From the NCBI GenBank assembly GCA_038323965.1, contig JBBQHM010000120.1, forward strand, positions 1 through 6,399: a stretch of 6,399 nt of DNA, read 5' to 3'. This DNA is from JBBQHM01 sp038323965 (GTDB lineage Bacteria; Verrucomicrobiota; Verrucomicrobiia; Chthoniobacterales; UBA10450). This document shows, one piece after another, positions 6,297 to 6,399 of the stretch; position 1 is the stretch's first letter; every line of letters starts with the position of its first letter. The position numbers and the translations under genes are program-made. The notes under the pieces were generated by a model, which worked only from the letters and a program-made list of their open reading frames with translations, had not been told where the DNA came from and made no database searches.

Positions 6297-6308
6297 CTAC
6301 GATCGCTT
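6287..6308 (-). terminator. Hairpin overlapping the end of the minus-strand gene
   Basis: AAGCGAT (6287-6293) and ATCGCTT (6302-6308) are perfect 7-base complements around an 8-base loop. The loop contains the TAG stop (6299-6297) of the minus-strand gene. On the transcribed strand no T run follows (TCCGTGCG), so it is a possible 3'-end structure or terminator, not a textbook one. Confidence 0.3.
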
Positions 6309-6399
6309 AGCTTGTTTACTTTTCTTCGCGCTATCGCTTGCGAGACGGACGGCGAGCTTTCGGCCCTTGAACTGTATCCCGTCCAGTTTCTTTAGAACT
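6297..6399 (-). CDS. C-terminal end of a probable RNA-binding protein (RRM or DbpA-type domain), partial
   Basis: On the complement, a frame is open from the window edge to TAG at 6299-6297 and gives 33 residues: VLKKLDGIQFKGRKLAVRLA followed by a basic, Ser/Lys/Ala-rich tail ending in KRS. The pattern L-x-G-x-x-F/I-x-G-R-x-L-x-V-x-x-A is the last helix-loop-strand of RRM-fold domains. It occurs both in small bacterial RNA-binding proteins and in the DbpA-type RNA-binding domain at the end of DEAD-box helicases. The lysine-rich tail fits either. The start and most of the gene lie beyond base 6399, so the full identity cannot be decided. It is convergent with the methyltransferase remnant. Coding is supported by the motif and not by length, so some doubt remains. 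Confidence 0.5.
   Translation of the reverse strand, partial: VLKKLDGIQFKGRKLAVRLASDSAKKSKQAKRS

Noticed and set aside
1..6399. CRISPR array, toxin-antitoxin pair, defence island, prophage or insertion sequence
   Set aside because: No regularly spaced repeats, no small paired antitoxin/toxin genes, no transposase or integrase motifs, and no terminal repeats with target duplications were seen.

Overview
The window reads as a compact chromosomal segment from a moderately GC-rich Gram-negative bacterium. The gene styles suggest a free-living, probably soil or sediment Verrucomicrobiota (Chthoniobacterales/Spartobacteria-like), with Acidobacteriota as the main alternative. The pointers are a secreted repeat-domain protein with a Pro-Thr linker, an exported nuclease carrying a ComEA-like helix-hairpin-helix, a YeeN-type YebC protein, and an exported DPP IV-type peptidase. 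This assignment is inferred from family style, not from a marker gene. I see no rRNA, tRNA, CRISPR array, transposase, integrase or phage gene.

Layout. Bases 1-1311 (+) are the 3' end of a large secreted protein gene, closed by a strong hairpin at 1350-1388. A small four-helix membrane protein of the DoxX-like type follows at 1441-1788 (+). It converges on a YebC/PmpR-family gene at 1858-2592 (-). That gene diverges, across 111 bp, from an exported S9B (DPP IV-like) prolyl dipeptidyl peptidase at 2704-4917 (+). An exported thermonuclease-like protein with a C-terminal helix-hairpin-helix follows 74 bp later in the same direction at 4992-5882 (+).

The right end is degraded. It holds a 5'-truncated, frameshifted methyltransferase remnant (about 5923-6190), a purine-rich spacer with a dispersed-repeat-like element (about 6206-6234), and the C-terminal 34 codons of a minus-strand gene (6297-6399) that looks like the end of an RNA-binding (RRM or DbpA-type) domain.

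Functionally, the peptidase and nuclease both carry N-terminal export signals and lie in tandem. They could form a small exported unit that degrades peptides and nucleic acids in the periplasm or outside the cell. The YebC-family protein is a cytoplasmic translation or transcription factor and is transcribed away from them. The window does not show a convincing new multi-gene system. The items most worth a second look are the nuclease-HhH fusion, the methyltransferase remnant beside a dispersed repeat, and the YeeN-type N-terminus of the YebC protein.
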